This document shows positions 12,215 through 24,659 of a DNA stretch of 64,000 bases, in pieces. The stretch's first letter is position 1; each line of letters starts with the position of its first letter. The stretch spans positions 23,274,876 through 23,338,875 of the forward strand of contig OY987305.1 of the NCBI GenBank assembly GCA_963920635.1. Direction: 5' to 3'. This DNA comes from Pseudeuparius sepicola (lineage: Eukaryota; Arthropoda; Insecta; Coleoptera; Anthribidae). The position numbers and the translations under genes were made by a program. The notes under the pieces were generated by a model. That model did not search any database and was not told the DNA's origin. It saw only the letters and a program-made list of their open reading frames with translations.

Positions 12215-13030
12215 TGTTGACAATCCTGTGTATTGTGCAGTGCGCCGCTCTTGAAAGTTGCCTGAGGTGTTGACCCTCCCTTCTCCTCGAGCCGAGGTGC
12301 TCGCACTGCCGCCGCTCGTTCGATGTTAGAGCTCAGTCAGTAGTAGCAAGACAGAGATTTACACGGGGAAGCTACGCGCATATCCCAGCGATTAGAACAG
12401 CCAGCGTTGCGATACATTCTTGCAAATTCGTTATTTGTACCTACTAGTGAACTCTGTTCAGAGTTCAGAATTGTAATACAAGAAACATGACAGTTATTTC
12501 ACGTCCAGCTCGGACATAAAACTGGACCTTTCGAGCCACATTGAACCAGCGGCGACGATTCAAGGTATTTAAGATCGCGAACCCGGACAACGCAGTCGTT
12601 CGTTATCTACGCAGTCTCGACGATTCAAGACATTCAAGATAGCGGAGTCAGACAACAGTCATTAATAATTGTCTACGAAGTCTCGACGATTCAAGACTTC
12701 AAGAAATTAAACGGCTAAAAATCCATAGGGGTGTTTTTAAGTCACAGTTAACACGTTTTAGCGCATTCGTTGATGGCTTTAATCGAGACTAATTAACTGA
12801 TCAGAGTGATCAGTCCTTACAAGAATTGCAAGCACGTACTGAAATAAATTGTTGAATTTTTATTGTACTTGATTCAGTTTAAACACTGTCAGAGCTTAAA
12901 GATGCCGAGAAAGCTTCTGACCACTTGGCAGAACGCCAGTCATTTGAAAATTCAGTTTTAGGATCATACCTATCAAGGGCTAAATCTTATGCTGCAATAA
13001 ACAACTTCTCTCAAAATCAAATTTGTAGAA
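12215..13030 (+). mobile_element. Probable LTR-retrotransposon 5' end (LTR, leader, gag start)
   Basis: TGTTGACA near 12216 and an ACA near 12485 could bound an LTR. The following leader contains GGACCTTTCGAGCCACATTG and AACCAGCGGCGACGATTCAAG-like sequence reminiscent of BEL/Pao leaders. CGACGATTCAAG occurs three times (about 12554, 12619, 12685), giving a degenerate 65-bp tandem repeat. A gag-like open stretch (LKDAEKASDHLAERQSFENS) lies at about 12893-12955. No pol follows, and the hAT element starts nearby. Confidence 0.35.
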
Positions 13031-13366
13031 TTGTATTGTAATTTGTAGAAAAATTAAAAAGCAATTTAAAAAGATAACAGTTTTGAATTTAGTAGTTTTG
13101 AAACACTTCAACCTGTTATTCTCACTAAATAAGCCCTTGCATAAAATCACGCGCTATTCGGGCATGTTACATAATATGTCACATAATAATTATGTCAAAT
13201 AATATGTCACATAATATATCACATAAAACGCAACAAACTCGTTGGAAGCAAGACATAGTTTGGAGTTGGTACACCAGTGGCGTAACTATGGAAGAGTAGG
13301 CCCGTGATCAAAATTTCAGGTGAGCCCTGTGTTTTTTTATGTTTGAAAGTGGTGACAAACATTGTA

Positions 13367-13709
13367 CAGGATGTCCCATTTTCGATACTTTTGCAAGGTA
13401 TATTTATATTTTGAAATTCTTACCTCCTAGAAAAAACCCGTGTTCGCCACTGAATTTTACGTGAAAAAATCTATAACGGTCGATTTTTACCATTCCAACG
13501 AGTTAGCGTATAACGGATATAGGGGGTGCCTGAAAATGGCAAATTTTGAAAATGACCTTGTGTTTAAAAAACTAGGGAGGTCGCATGAAAATTCTGTATA
13601 CGAACCTTTCTTTTTATAAAAGAGTAGGTCAGTGTTCCAAAAACCGCAACTCCCTATTTTTAAAAATAACCGAAATACCTTCCAAAACTAGAGAAAATAG
13701 GACACCCTG
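13367..13709. mobile_element. 343-bp CAGGATGTCC foldback MITE
   Basis: TA then CAGGATGTCCCATTTTC at the left and GAAAATAGGACACCCTG then TA at the right. Nested in the hAT element. It contains no coding region. Confidence 0.8.
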
Positions 13710-13840
13710 TAGGTGCATAGAGAATAATCAAACTTAAACTTTGTATTGACCAACAGTTAAAAATAATGCACATTGCTCACTACAGGTCGAAAAACGCCAT
13801 TTTATAGGTCAAAATGTTGACTCACCATGTACGTTCTGTA

Positions 13841-15493
13841 CAGGGTGATCCAAACTCGACTCCCTAGGCCTACTGCAGGAACACGAAAACTGAAAATAAA
13901 ATTTCGAACAGGGGCTATTAATGGAATGGAATGAAAAACATGGAATTTTTTCTATTCACTAGGATCGGTTTTCCGAAATCTAGCTAGCCATGAAAACAAT
14001 AATTGCGATAGTCAGAAATAGGCTATGTCAAAATAGGTGGTTGAGGTAGAAAAAATTAGTAACAAAGTGATCTCTGCGGAAATGAGTAGTCAATGGGGTC
14101 CTTATTAACCCCTCAAAAGTCTCTCCTTGTCGCATAGGTGGAACTTGGAAAAAAATGACCGCCATCTTGAATTTTTTTTGAATTTACTGAATATCTCGTA
14201 AAGTATGCATTTTGTCAAAAAAACTCAAGATATCATTTTTATAGAGAATCAAAAGCGACCTATGATGGAGACATTTTCAAGACTATTGGCCAAAAAACAA
14301 AACAGTTATGGAAATTTATATGATTTATATGGCACTTTTTAAAATTCGGTTAATATTTGGAATAGTATGCATTTTATGAAAAAATCGAAAAAATCTGAAA
14401 GAACCTTTTTTGTGCAGAATAAACTACAGTACACAAAATAAAAACATAATAAGAAAAATCTAAATATTTTTTGTAAGGGTAGAAAAACAAATAAATATAA
14501 TAAGAACAATATTTTACATTTGGGCAGGAACCAGGACACTAAGTAATCAAAATAAATTTAATTTTTCTTTATAAATCGTCTTCTTCATCATCATGCACTA
14601 TGACGTGTTGTGGTAGGTAATAGGTATACACTAGATCTCCATTTTCGTCAGTTCTCCAACCATATTTAAGGGGGTCGAGGCAGTTCTCCAGCCATTCTTG
14701 AATTTTGAAATATATACAACGTAAGCATAATAAGAAATGTACCTTATTCTTTAAAAAAATTACCTGAAAATACGTCCTAAGAATGTGCTGTTTGGCAGAT
14801 TCTTCGGTTGGTGGCAGTGAAGCTAAACATAATTCTAAATTTAAGCAGGATGGCGGCCATTTTTTTCCAAGTTCCACCAATGCGACAAAGTGCGATTTTT
14901 GAGGGATTAATAAGGACTCCATTGACTACTCATTACCGCAGAGATCATTTTGTTACTAATTTTTTCTACCTCGCCTGTATAAACCTGCCTAGATTGACTA
15001 GGCTAAAATTATTTAAGAGTATGTTACGGTACCTTGTGCACCATCAAATTTGTTCGACTGGAGTATTTTTTAAATTTTTTAATTGTGCTATTATTACGGA
15101 CTTATTTGCTATTATAGTTTGTTACAAAAATTGTTTATTAATATTACAGTTGAAAAAATTTAGGGGTGCACAAGACAACCTATAACATTCTCTTAAATAA
15201 TTTCTGACTATCAATTGTAAATTTTGAACAATAAAAGATACAGAAAATCTTTTCCTATAAAAGTTGTTGAGAATGATAAGGACTTTCGATATTTAGGAAA
15301 AAAATGGTATGTTCTGCGGAAAAATATTATTGATGACGTCACAGTGGCCATTTCCCGCAAATAACAAAAAAGCAAATTTTCGGTCATAATTGGGCCTTAT
15401 AGTACGTCCAATTTAAAAACCCCTGTTCAAAATTTTATTTCCAATTTTCGTGTTCCCGCAATAGGCCTGGGGCGTCGAGTTTGGATCATCCTG
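13841..15493. mobile_element. 1.65-kb foldback element with CAGGGTGATCC ends
   Basis: It is flanked by TA. The outer inverted repeats are about 77 bp (CAGGGTGATCCAAACTCGAC; right end GTCGAGTTTGGATCATCCTG). A second inner inverted pair (about 14037-14165 and 14852-14967) shares the AATGGGGTCCTTATTAA and TGACCGCCATCTTG blocks. The middle carries a protein-like segment on the minus strand at 14569-14922. Confidence 0.85.
14569..14922 (-). pseudogene. Captured protein tail inside the foldback element
   Basis: The open frame contains ASLPPTEESAKQHILRTYFQ, then after about 20 extra residues QEWLENCLDPLKYGW, and ends in an acidic stretch (HDDEEDDL). The spacing SAKQH...YFQVQEWL...DPL..GW resembles the C-terminal region of an uncharacterised arthropod protein family I recall from transposon-rich genomes, which usually continues into a Cys-rich segment that is missing here. 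The 60-nt in-frame interruption between the V and Q codons begins just after a CAG-GTA and could be intron-like. The first 25 residues come from the inverted-repeat arm, so the start is not genuine. Confidence 0.35.
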
Positions 15494-16165
15494 TAGGTAC
15501 ATTTACTCTTAAGTTATTTCTTAAGAATTTTTATTGTTGCGAAATTTCAATGGCCCTCTATGTAACCGATTAGAGATTCTGACTCGGTTATTACGCAGCA
15601 CCACATCAATCGGCTGGCATCGGAAAAACCGAAATTTATGCGCCCTGCATGAATCTTGGTGGCGGTGGGCCCCTAGCAGCTCTGGGCCCGTGTTCACCGC
15701 ACACTCTGAACACCCTGTAGTTACGCCACTGTGGTACACACAAAAAGATCTTTACTTTATTGAAGTTTATCTCTTTATTAATCGAACATCAAGGTGAAGC
15801 TTATCTACTTGTACAATAATCTAACGTCTAAATTAATTAACCTTTGGCTTTTTAAACAAAAAGGAGATACACAATTAGTATTACTATGTCTACTGCAGCA
15901 GCTTACTCCTCCATATTAAAACAACTAATGATCTTGGCTTTATCCTTTATCCAAATCTTTACTAATTTCACAACTCACATCTGCGGGAAACGACTTATGC
16001 CAGTAATAAATTTAATTAAATCGAGTTCAGTTTCCATCGCCTTATCTATTTCAAAGTTATCAAGCTTCATTTTCGTGTCCCTAATTGCTATTAGCTGAAC
16101 AGTGTGTTGGATGGCCAGACACCCCTGTGTGTTGCACATTATTTAACCTCGTCACTCCGTGTATA

Positions 16166-17294
16166 CAGGGTGTTCCTTAATGACATGCTAATACTTAAGA
16201 GGGTTATTCTTGGGCCCATTTTAAGAAAAAAACTTCATATGAACGTATGTCGTAAACGTCCTAACTTTTGAGATACAGGGCGTTAAAGTTCATTTTTTTA
16301 AATTGAATTTTGGCTACATCTCCCGAAATAATCAAGCTGCTGAACTGTAATTTGGCACTGCTATGTTTTTGGGGATGGAGAATAAGCTGAAAATGTCAAT
16401 TTCACCGTACCTCACAGAGGGCGCCACTTGCGCTGTTTTTTGATCACGCTTTTACGCGTAACTTTTTTGAGGTTATCTTTTTGGTCCCGCAGGTCCATCA
16501 TTTTAGTGCATCTTTTCATTCTGCAAGAAAAAGGTACTCTTGTTTCATAACGATTAAATCAACCGTTTGCATTGAAATTATCAAAACGTGCCCCAAAACA
16601 CCTGTTGATTCCAATATTCGAAACATAAAATTTTCACCTACTGCTTTCAAATGTTACAGATCAACTGTACATTCAAAATGATGAAAAAAATGCCAAATGG
16701 GCATTGGTCAAAACACCATTGGTTTTCTTGAAATAAAGTGTCCAAATTTTGTCAAATTCAGTCCTTTCCATTTTGAAAGCGAATAACTTTTGGTACATTG
16801 TTCATAGGGATTTTTTTCTCAGTTTAAATGGTACAGTTGATCTGTAACACTTAAAGGTGGTAGGTGAAAATTTTATGTTATATTTCAAATCAAACGGTCG
16901 ATTTAATCGTTATGAAACAAGAGTACCTTTTTCTTGCAGAATGAAAAGATACACTAAAATGATGGACCTGCAGGACCAAAAAGATAACCTCAAAAAAGTT
17001 ACGAGTAAAAGTGTGATCAAAAAAACAGCGCAAGTGGCGCCCTCTGTGAGATACGCTGAAATTGACATATTCAGCTTATTCTTCATCCCCAAAAACATAG
17101 AAGTGCCAAATTTCAGTTCAGCAGCTTGATTATTTCGGGAGATGTAGCCAAAATCCAATTTAAAAAAATGAACTTTAACGCCCTATATCTCAAAAGTTAG
17201 GACGTTTACGACATTCGTTCATATGAAGTTTTTTCTTAAAATGAACCCAAGAATAACCCCCTTAAGTATTAGCATGTCATTAAGGAACACCCTG
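16166..17294. mobile_element. 1.13-kb foldback element, ~480-500-bp arms
   Basis: TA then CAGGGTGTTCCTTAATGACA on the left; TGTCATTAAGGAACACCCTG then TA on the right. The arms (16166 to about 16670, and 16832-17294) are imperfect inverted copies leaving a loop of about 160 bp. The arms share the CAGAGGGCGCCACTTGCGCT block. Open frames in both arms are mirror products of the repeat, not genes. A diverged relative lies at 45745-46360. Confidence 0.9.
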
Positions 17295-18708
17295 TATATG
17301 TGAAAATAATGTTACTTTTTCATATAAAGCAATATCGAAAACTCAATGGTTTTTGGCTGGTGAAAGTTGAAAAAGTCGTATCTATCTATTGCACAAAGAC
17401 AAACCGCACTTTGCTTAAATCTCACATTGGGTGTTCATGTTTAATCAGTAATGCGCTAAGTAAATTCGTTGACAAAAGCTTCCGATTAGGCGACTTTATG
17501 CGGTGGACTTTAGGTATGTGTTTGAAATTAGGTGTCTAATTGAATTGTTCTCCTAACTTTGTTAAAACTCACATAAAACTGTCCTGCGGTATATTGGGTG
17601 CAATTCGATTTATCTACACTACACCGTACCATACTAGTTAATTTTGTGTTGAGAATAAGTACTTGGTTTTATAACAAATATTACCAAATGTTACAAATAT
17701 GTTGAAATTTCACACTACAGTTTTGTATGTATGTAGTGGAAAGTGAACTGCAGATATTGAGGTTAGGCTAATGGGTTGATTTTTTAGGGAGAATTTCTTA
17801 ATATACTTAGTCCTAAAGGAATTGAACACCGAGATCACAATGATGATGAATGACGATTTACCAATTTGAACCTTTGATGGCGTTATGATAGCATATTGCC
17901 ATGTGACCAGGCTGCACAGACATACATGCTGAGGCGAATGACTGATTGACTGATTTGATACTTAGCAGAAGCTTATTGGATATGGAAGAGAAGAATAATT
18001 TTTGCGATTCGTGAAGAAGAGAGCTTTAAAAAGATTAATATATTTTTGCTTTTGGAGTACTGTATGTTAGGCATATATGTAAAAGAGCTATCTAGTTGGT
18101 CGTGTTTTCCATACATTTGTTTTTAAAAACAGCAATTATCAACCCTCCATCAAAGTTTTTTAAATTTTCCCAGCAGAAATGTTTAAATTTCCCCTCATAA
18201 AATAGAACCATCATCTTGAGATAATAATAATTCAATTTTTCATTACTAACACAATCCGTGTCCACAACGCCACGACAGTCTAGGATTTGTATGGAGCGCA
18301 ACATTCCAAGGGAATTAGTCTTAATTCAAAATGTTCAATGTATTAAAAGTTCAGGGACATTATTGACCGACGCTGATATAAGTTCAAACTTTAATAATTT
18401 ATTTTTATGCCAAGTTTAGTGGACGAGGGCCAGTAATAAAACTTTGATACACCATGAAAGATACGAGAAACAAATCAAGTTCATAATGTAGCAGTAATGA
18501 TTTTTTGCACAAGTCAAGAAGCAAAGTGATCAAAACCTGTTGCTGCAACTTAAAAAAAATGAATTTGTCATATTTACCAGATACCATGGAGGCATATAGA
18601 CTACTTTTAATGTTATATTTTTCAAACAATTTTGAATCGTGTTGGTTAAAATTGCGCCCTGCAAGACCAATTAATCTACCTATTTAAAAAATTAAATTAA
18701 TTTAATTT
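17295..18708. other. No gene recognised
   Basis: AT-rich, with short spurious frames only. No repeats of note were recognised by eye. Confidence 0.5.
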
Positions 18709-18709
18709 A

Positions 18710-19472
18710 CCTACTTTATAAAACTTTTTCTACTCCTATAGATACTGGTATAGTATTTCTAAAGTCACTTGGAACAGCATAAAAACCTTTGAATTTTATA
18801 CGGGTGATTTCTGCTGATAAGTCTGGTATTTTTACCTGTAGCAGAGCGTGGTAAATGCTATCAAATAGATCGCGCTCGTATTTCACTGTGTTCCAAGTGA
18901 GTTTTTTTTATATTCTATCAGGGTAGCTCGAGAACAGGCGCTTCCGGCAATATAATACGAGACAAAACACTTTTTTAACCATATTCAACCGCACCTGGTA
19001 TTAGAAATAAAAGGAGATGAAGGAGACAGAGACAATAGATATTGTAGTAAAAACAAGTGACTGCATGCTCGCCTGATATATCACCAATACTTGCATGGGC
19101 TACAGTGGCTACACTGTTCGACGACCGGCCACTTGTACAGCGAAATGCGGTGGATATAGGCGTGCGATAATTTCACAGATTTTAGGATATACTTGCGTAA
19201 ATAGTTGTAATCGATATGGCTTTTTAGAGACCTTTTGACAATATTATATGGTGCATTAACCTTTACGTTGTGTTTGAGGACAACCTTAAAAAACCTTAAA
19301 AGGGAAATATTATGTTGCTTGTAAAATATGTATATTTTTAAAAACTGCGTTACACTTATGTCCTATAATATTCTTTTTTGTGACACGAATTAGAATTTTT
19401 TTATGCTGTTTCAAGTGACTTTATAAATACTATAACATACCTATTAGCATAAGGGTTTACGTTTTAAGTAGG
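18710..19472. mobile_element. Inverted-repeat element, ~75-bp arms
   Basis: TACCTACTTTATAAAAC and GTATAGTATTTCTAAAGTCA at the left are matched inverted at the right end (TGACTTTATAAATACTATAA, then GTTTTAAGTAGGTA). The middle is non-coding. Confidence 0.6.
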
Positions 19473-20062
19473 TAAATATATAGTTATATTCTGAACACCC
19501 TCTTAAGGAAGGCAATCAGTATGAGATATTGTCATGTATTACGACGTATTACAATGCATTTAGGTTTATTTATAGTTATCTTTATTAAATACTCTTTAAA
19601 GATAAAAGTTTAACTAGATACGTAAAAAGTTACTAACAAATTAAAAAATAATCAGGTTAAATATTTAAAACGTCTAACGCTTAAAATGAGCAAGATAATA
19701 CTTAAATTATTTTGGCATTATTTAATAAGTGGGGAGTAATTAACCCGATTCAAATCTTCAATGTTATTAGGTCAGTTGAGAAAAACTTTAGATTTACCAC
19801 AAAACTCGTGGTCGGGCAGAAAAACGTGCTCTATCAAAAATTGGGGTTGCTATTTGAAAAAGAAGAGGCGACGTCATATCTGCGACAATGATGACGTCAC
19901 AAAACAGGTTTGCATGTCTAAATTTTTCCGTTTAAAAATCGAAGTTAAAGTGGCCGAAAAATTTTTTTGCTTGCCCTCTATTAAAATTTCGAGTTTAATA
20001 TGAAATTTTAAGCTTTATTTTACCTTTTTTACCCCGGCCTTCGTATTTACGTCTTCACTATA

Positions 20063-21464
20063 CACTGTGTCCCGGATAAGAATGAACAGCATGGGGATAT
20101 TGCAAACGGTGAGAGATAGAGCAACGGTTAAATGGGGAAAAAGTTGCGCAATTTCGAGGTCAATAAAATGGCACAAACAGATTTCTAATATCTTTTTTCG
20201 TTTTTTAGTTATTTTGAAAAAAGTAAAGTTTTGCGTTTTCGATTTTATTTTTTTCTGAAGTTGTTATCACAGATAGAAAAAAAAGAAAAACACTTTCTTA
20301 TGGCACTTTTTAACGGGCTTTAATATGGCGTTTTTAGATTTGTTCTACAACGTTTCGTTTTTGAGAAGCCATCTTCAAGTTTATTTTTTTACATACGGAC
20401 CTGGATTTTTTTTTGCAGATTTTGAAAGCACTTTTCATTGCAAATACCATGATGTATGACACGAAATATTTTTAAATTGTTTTGAGACAATTATTCTGAA
20501 AATTCCCTTTTTTCCATTCATTTTTCTCTAATGCGGCCCTGTATTTAATAATAAGATGTCTAAATATTAATCAGTATTGTCAACAATTTAACTTACAACT
20601 TATCTTTCGATTATTGGAGAACCAAAAAAAGGACGGCAAAGACTAATAACAGTCACATGCGATAATAAAAAATAAATAAAAACCCCCACCTAGAAGGCTT
20701 TGAAACAACGAAACCAACCCCTTGTCATTTGTCATAACTCCCACTGTATCATTTAGTTAACAATTTGTATCATTAGAAATGGAGGGTGCTTTTTCAAATG
20801 GGGACAAATTTAACATGTTAGCATGTTATATCTTGCGTCACAGAAATAGTGTAGAGGCCGAACGAATGTATTGTTGCAATTAATAAATAGCAAAAGTTAT
20901 TGATTTCGTTGGCTTAACGCTTTCTTCTGACAATTAGAAAAAGCTAAGAATTTACTCCAAAACACAATGCGACACTGTTTGCTGTAAAACAACAGAGGAA
21001 AGCACTTACCAGACAGGGCCGTATTTAAAAATATTAAGTTTTCGAAGTAAAAATAAACTGTTAATAAATTGTTGTCAATACTGATTAATAATTAGACTTC
21101 TTATTATTAAATACAGGGCCGCAATAGAAAAAAATGAATGAAAAAAAGGAATAATCAGTAAATTGTCTCAAAACATTTTACAACAAATCTAAAAACTCCA
21201 TCTTAAAGCCCGTTAAAAAGTACCATAAGAAAGTGTTTTTCTTTTTTTTCTATCTGTCATAACAACTTCAGAAAAAAATAAAATCGTAAACGCAAAATTT
21301 TACTTTTTTCAAAATAACTCAAAAACAAAAAAAAGATATTAGAAATCTGTTTGTGCCATTTTATTGACCTCGAAATTGCGCAACTTTTTCCCCATTTAAC
21401 CGTTGCTCTATCTCTCACCGTTTGCAATATCCCCATGCTGTTCATTCTTATCCGGGACACAGTG
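20063..21464. mobile_element. 1.40-kb foldback element with CACTGTGTCCCGG ends
   Basis: TA then CACTGTGTCCCGGATAAGAA on the left and the exact complement then TA on the right. The arms are about 400-530 bp (20063-20590 and 21060-21464). The left arm alone contains about 120 extra bases (about 20345-20465) that carry a GAAGATGGC...CGAAACG motif on the minus strand, typical of Penelope-like ends. The two mirror-image open frames (20067 on plus, 21460 on minus) encode the same N-terminal sequence only because they lie in the arms. Confidence 0.9.
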
Positions 21465-23930
21465 TATATTCCGATAAATATAATTCCCTTACCTGAGATC
21501 TAAATTTAGAAATCACTGTTTGTTGTTGTTCTCTGAAAAGTGAACAAAGAAACTCTACATATCTGTATAATTTGCCCGTTCCAGCACATTTAGTAAGAAC
21601 TTAAAGGAGTCAGATAAAGGAGCTACAACTAGCGTGCGGGATAGACACACACAATTATTTTGGAGAAAGATAGGATTAAAAATGAAGTGATTAAAAAGAT
21701 TTATTTTTGAGAACTTCCGGATTAGACGGTTTTATGTGACAATATGGTAGAGCATTTTCGGAGATAATGGATACGTAGACAGTAAATTTTAAGATCTGCT
21801 CAACTACGAATTAATTGCACCAGGCGAACCAAACTTAAATGTCACCGTCCATTTCATTGAAGTCTGCCCCTTCTTTGTGAAATGTGAATAATTAATGGAA
21901 TTTAATAGACTTTACTTTGATATGATTGTTTCATTATGTCGTTCAAATGATAAATGTTCCAATCTAAAACATCTCCAAACGGAAATGGGATAGTTGCGGC
22001 TTACTTTATTATGGGTACGTATATAATTTAGTGTTGGTAAAACGGCGAATAGTAATTGCGCTCATTGTAGAACGAATTAGCACCTTATTTTTAGGTTAAG
22101 TTTTAAGCGATAACCACATTTTAATAACTTCGTATTTTGATGGTTGCGTTTTCCACCACTCAGCGAAACACGCCTGGGTCGAGTGGATATAATTATTTGA
22201 AGTGCTCCCTTTAAAGATAATCTCATAAGTTCCAGAACAGAATATAATATACGTACCAGTAGTCCTACAAAAATCGCCGACCCAGCAAAATATCTATCGG
22301 CCGTTGCAGCCTTACTCTACTCAAGACGATCTGACGCAGCAAAATAATAAGTTACAGGAGAGCCCTCTGCAGCTGAAAGTAAGCCGAGTAGAAATTAGTG
22401 AACGCGTGGGAGTCTGATATTTAAGAGAGTTGGGCTACTGGTTATACCAGAGCATAATAAAACAACCAGCAGTATAACTTACTCTTAAGAAATCATCCCC
22501 AAATTCAATGACCTTGTCGCCATATTGGGGGAATATAAGTCAGAGGTGTATTCGGGAAAATCAATTTAGAAATACAGAGTAGCATTAGTAAAGTATGTGT
22601 GGTAAGCACAAGCAGGAGAAATTGTGTCGGAATTTTAATACACATAGAGCTTTAACTCCTTCCTGGGATTCTTTATTTAAAGATACTATCACAAAGCACA
22701 ATTTACAAAACAGCCCACTCGACGGCACCGTAATAATATCTCTCATACAGCCAAAAAAGAACTACCCAATCGCCCCGACACTGCATCCATTTGATAGAAT
22801 CTATTCCCAAATGGCGACTGCGCGAACAGGTGCGCAGAATTTTCCCGCCAAGAGAAGTTATATTGCTGGTTGATTTATATGCTCTGGTTATACTATACCT
22901 ATAGTGTAAATTGCAATGCTAGTTGAAATAAATTTTATAATCGGAATCAATATTGTTCAAAATATGGAAATTGTCAACTTTGGACTGAAGTTGAAATTGC
23001 ATATATTGGTATAATAAGATGTCGTGTTATTTGTGTATAATATACATGATTTAAGTTCATGTTTAAACCTTTCAAGGTTCCTATTCGATCTTAAATTAGT
23101 TCCGGGAAGAGGGAGTACCTATGCCTTATACGCAAATATTGTGATCATCTCTGTTTTGGAATGACCTGTAAAAATAAAGAAACAATAATTTTATCTAATA
23201 TACTGGTTTGCAGGGAAGAATATTACACAATACTTGTCATCAAACAGGTTAGAAATTACCAGCAAATAACTTTTGTAAACAAAAAATACAGCTTTGGGCA
23301 ACAATCCAACTAACGTAAAGACATGGCTTGCTTCGACGCTGCCAAAAGAGAGAAATACACAATCATGTAAATAAATGTAGAAAATTACCTGTTTTTAATA
23401 GTAAAAAGAAATCTAAATATAAAAACCAAAAATTCGTGCTAGTAGTATAGAACATGCACCTACTTGATCAAGTAGAGAGAGAGAGCAAAATATTTTACCA
23501 AATTGGATTTATGTATCTACTTTCGTCAAACGACGAAATTTCTCTTGAAATTTGAGTGTATTGTTAGTATTGACAACCAGTATTAAATCTGATTTATTTT
23601 CCTAAATCTCTGTTACATAATAGGTGCACGTTCTCGCATTTACAAGGTCTAACACGGCAGACATTTTATAGTTAACGAACCCTCATGTTGTTAGGGTTAT
23701 TATGCATATGATAGCACCGGAGCCATAATAGTGTAAAAGACAACGGTTTACGTCATGTGGGGGTGTATCGAACGAGATACCTAATTAATTTTACAGGTCA
23801 TGAACAAGGGACTGCTATTCAAATATTTTCAAGGCGAGAGTGTTGCGAACGTGTGCATTTTGTTTACATTGTCCTTACGTATAATAATTGTGTACACCAA
23901 TAAAAATATATCATAATTGATCGGTACAGT
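21465..23930. other. Mostly unassigned; weak 0.46-kb inverted-repeat candidate
   Basis: GGTTATACCAGAGCATA (22438-22454) and TATGCTCTGGTTATA (22877-22891) could be the ends of a short element. The open frame between them (22595-22873) has no recognisable motif. Nothing else is supported. Confidence 0.35.
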
Positions 23931-23935
23931 TGGTT

Positions 23936-24070
23936 TACTTGGTAACCGGACAAGAACCCCCCAGTTAAAAGCCCCCCGGACATTTACCCTCCCCCCCCCC
24001 CGATTTATACCCCCTGGACAAAAACCCACTCGGACATTAACCCCCCGGATATTCACCCCCGCCAGTACGA
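23936..24070. repeat. C-rich degenerate tandem repeat
   Basis: Runs of five to twelve C alternate with short AT words and GGACA (CCCCCCGGACATTTACC and variants) about six times. The complementary G runs could form quadruplexes. This is compositionally alien to the AT-rich flanks. No coding meaning is inferred. Confidence 0.7.
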
Positions 24071-24391
24071 AAAACGCCCTGTATGAATACAATAAAAGAG
24101 CAAAAGAAAAAAGATGATCTGAATAGTGGCACATGGTGCATAATCTTAAAACACGGACTCGCTAGGATGCATGGAGGTAGCGCATCTTATTATTAGTTCA
24201 CACAACGGTTTTATCCTTTGATTATAAAAATCTGTTATTTTTATTGTTTATTTTATATAGAGTAACTATAGTTTTTATATTTTTAAAGCTTTCCCGGAGT
24301 CTTCGGGTAAGGTTCTGATGCTTCCCGGGTCCTCGAAAAATCGATAAGTTGGTTTTTACGCCTGATTGCAGAAAAATTCTTTTTTACAATT

Positions 24392-24432
24392 TGTCGACGT
24401 TTCGACTGCTTTATTCAGTCTTCTACAGGACA
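24392..24432 (-). ncRNA. Hammerhead-like ribozyme fold of a Penelope-like element
   Basis: On the minus strand: stem I TGTC (24432-24429) pairs with GACA (24395-24392). Core CTGTAGA (consensus CTGANGA, one change at the sixth core position), an unpaired A, stem II GACTG/CAGTC with a 7-nt loop, then GAAAC and the cleavage triplet GTC. All hammerhead parts are in order. Hammerheads are known in Penelope-like element terminal regions, and one lies just downstream. The A-to-T core change should impair cleavage. Confidence 0.5.
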
Positions 24433-24659
24433 CTACAATAATACACTGAAAACCATTCAAAATAAATTAAACAAATTAAAAGATAAACTCATTAAAAACA
24501 ATATTTTGGACAAACCCACCAGCTAAGTAACATTAAATGTAAAAATGGAATTAGTAAAGGTTATACATTAATCGAAACGTTGGCGAAGAAATAGTGTTTT
24601 AATAGCGTTTTGACCCTTATCCCAACTAAACTAAACCAAAAAGTAAAAATGGAATTTTT

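Larger units (their letters stand above)
13275..15731. mobile_element. hAT-type element with 8-bp target duplication, twice invaded
   Basis: The ends are CAGTGGCGTAACTA (13275) and TAGTTACGCCACTG (ending 15731). They are flanked by exact 8-bp repeats TGGTACAC (13267-13274 and 15732-15739), the signature of hAT transposition. Of the 2457 bp, about 2 kb belongs to two TA-flanked elements inserted later (13367-13709 and 13841-15493). The original hAT was therefore a short non-autonomous element of roughly 460 bp with a GGGCCC-rich right half. No hAT transposase is present. Confidence 0.85.

Noticed and set aside
20067..21460. Two open frames encoding the same N-terminal sequence on opposite strands
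   Set aside because: They are mirror images within the arms of one foldback element, not duplicated genes.
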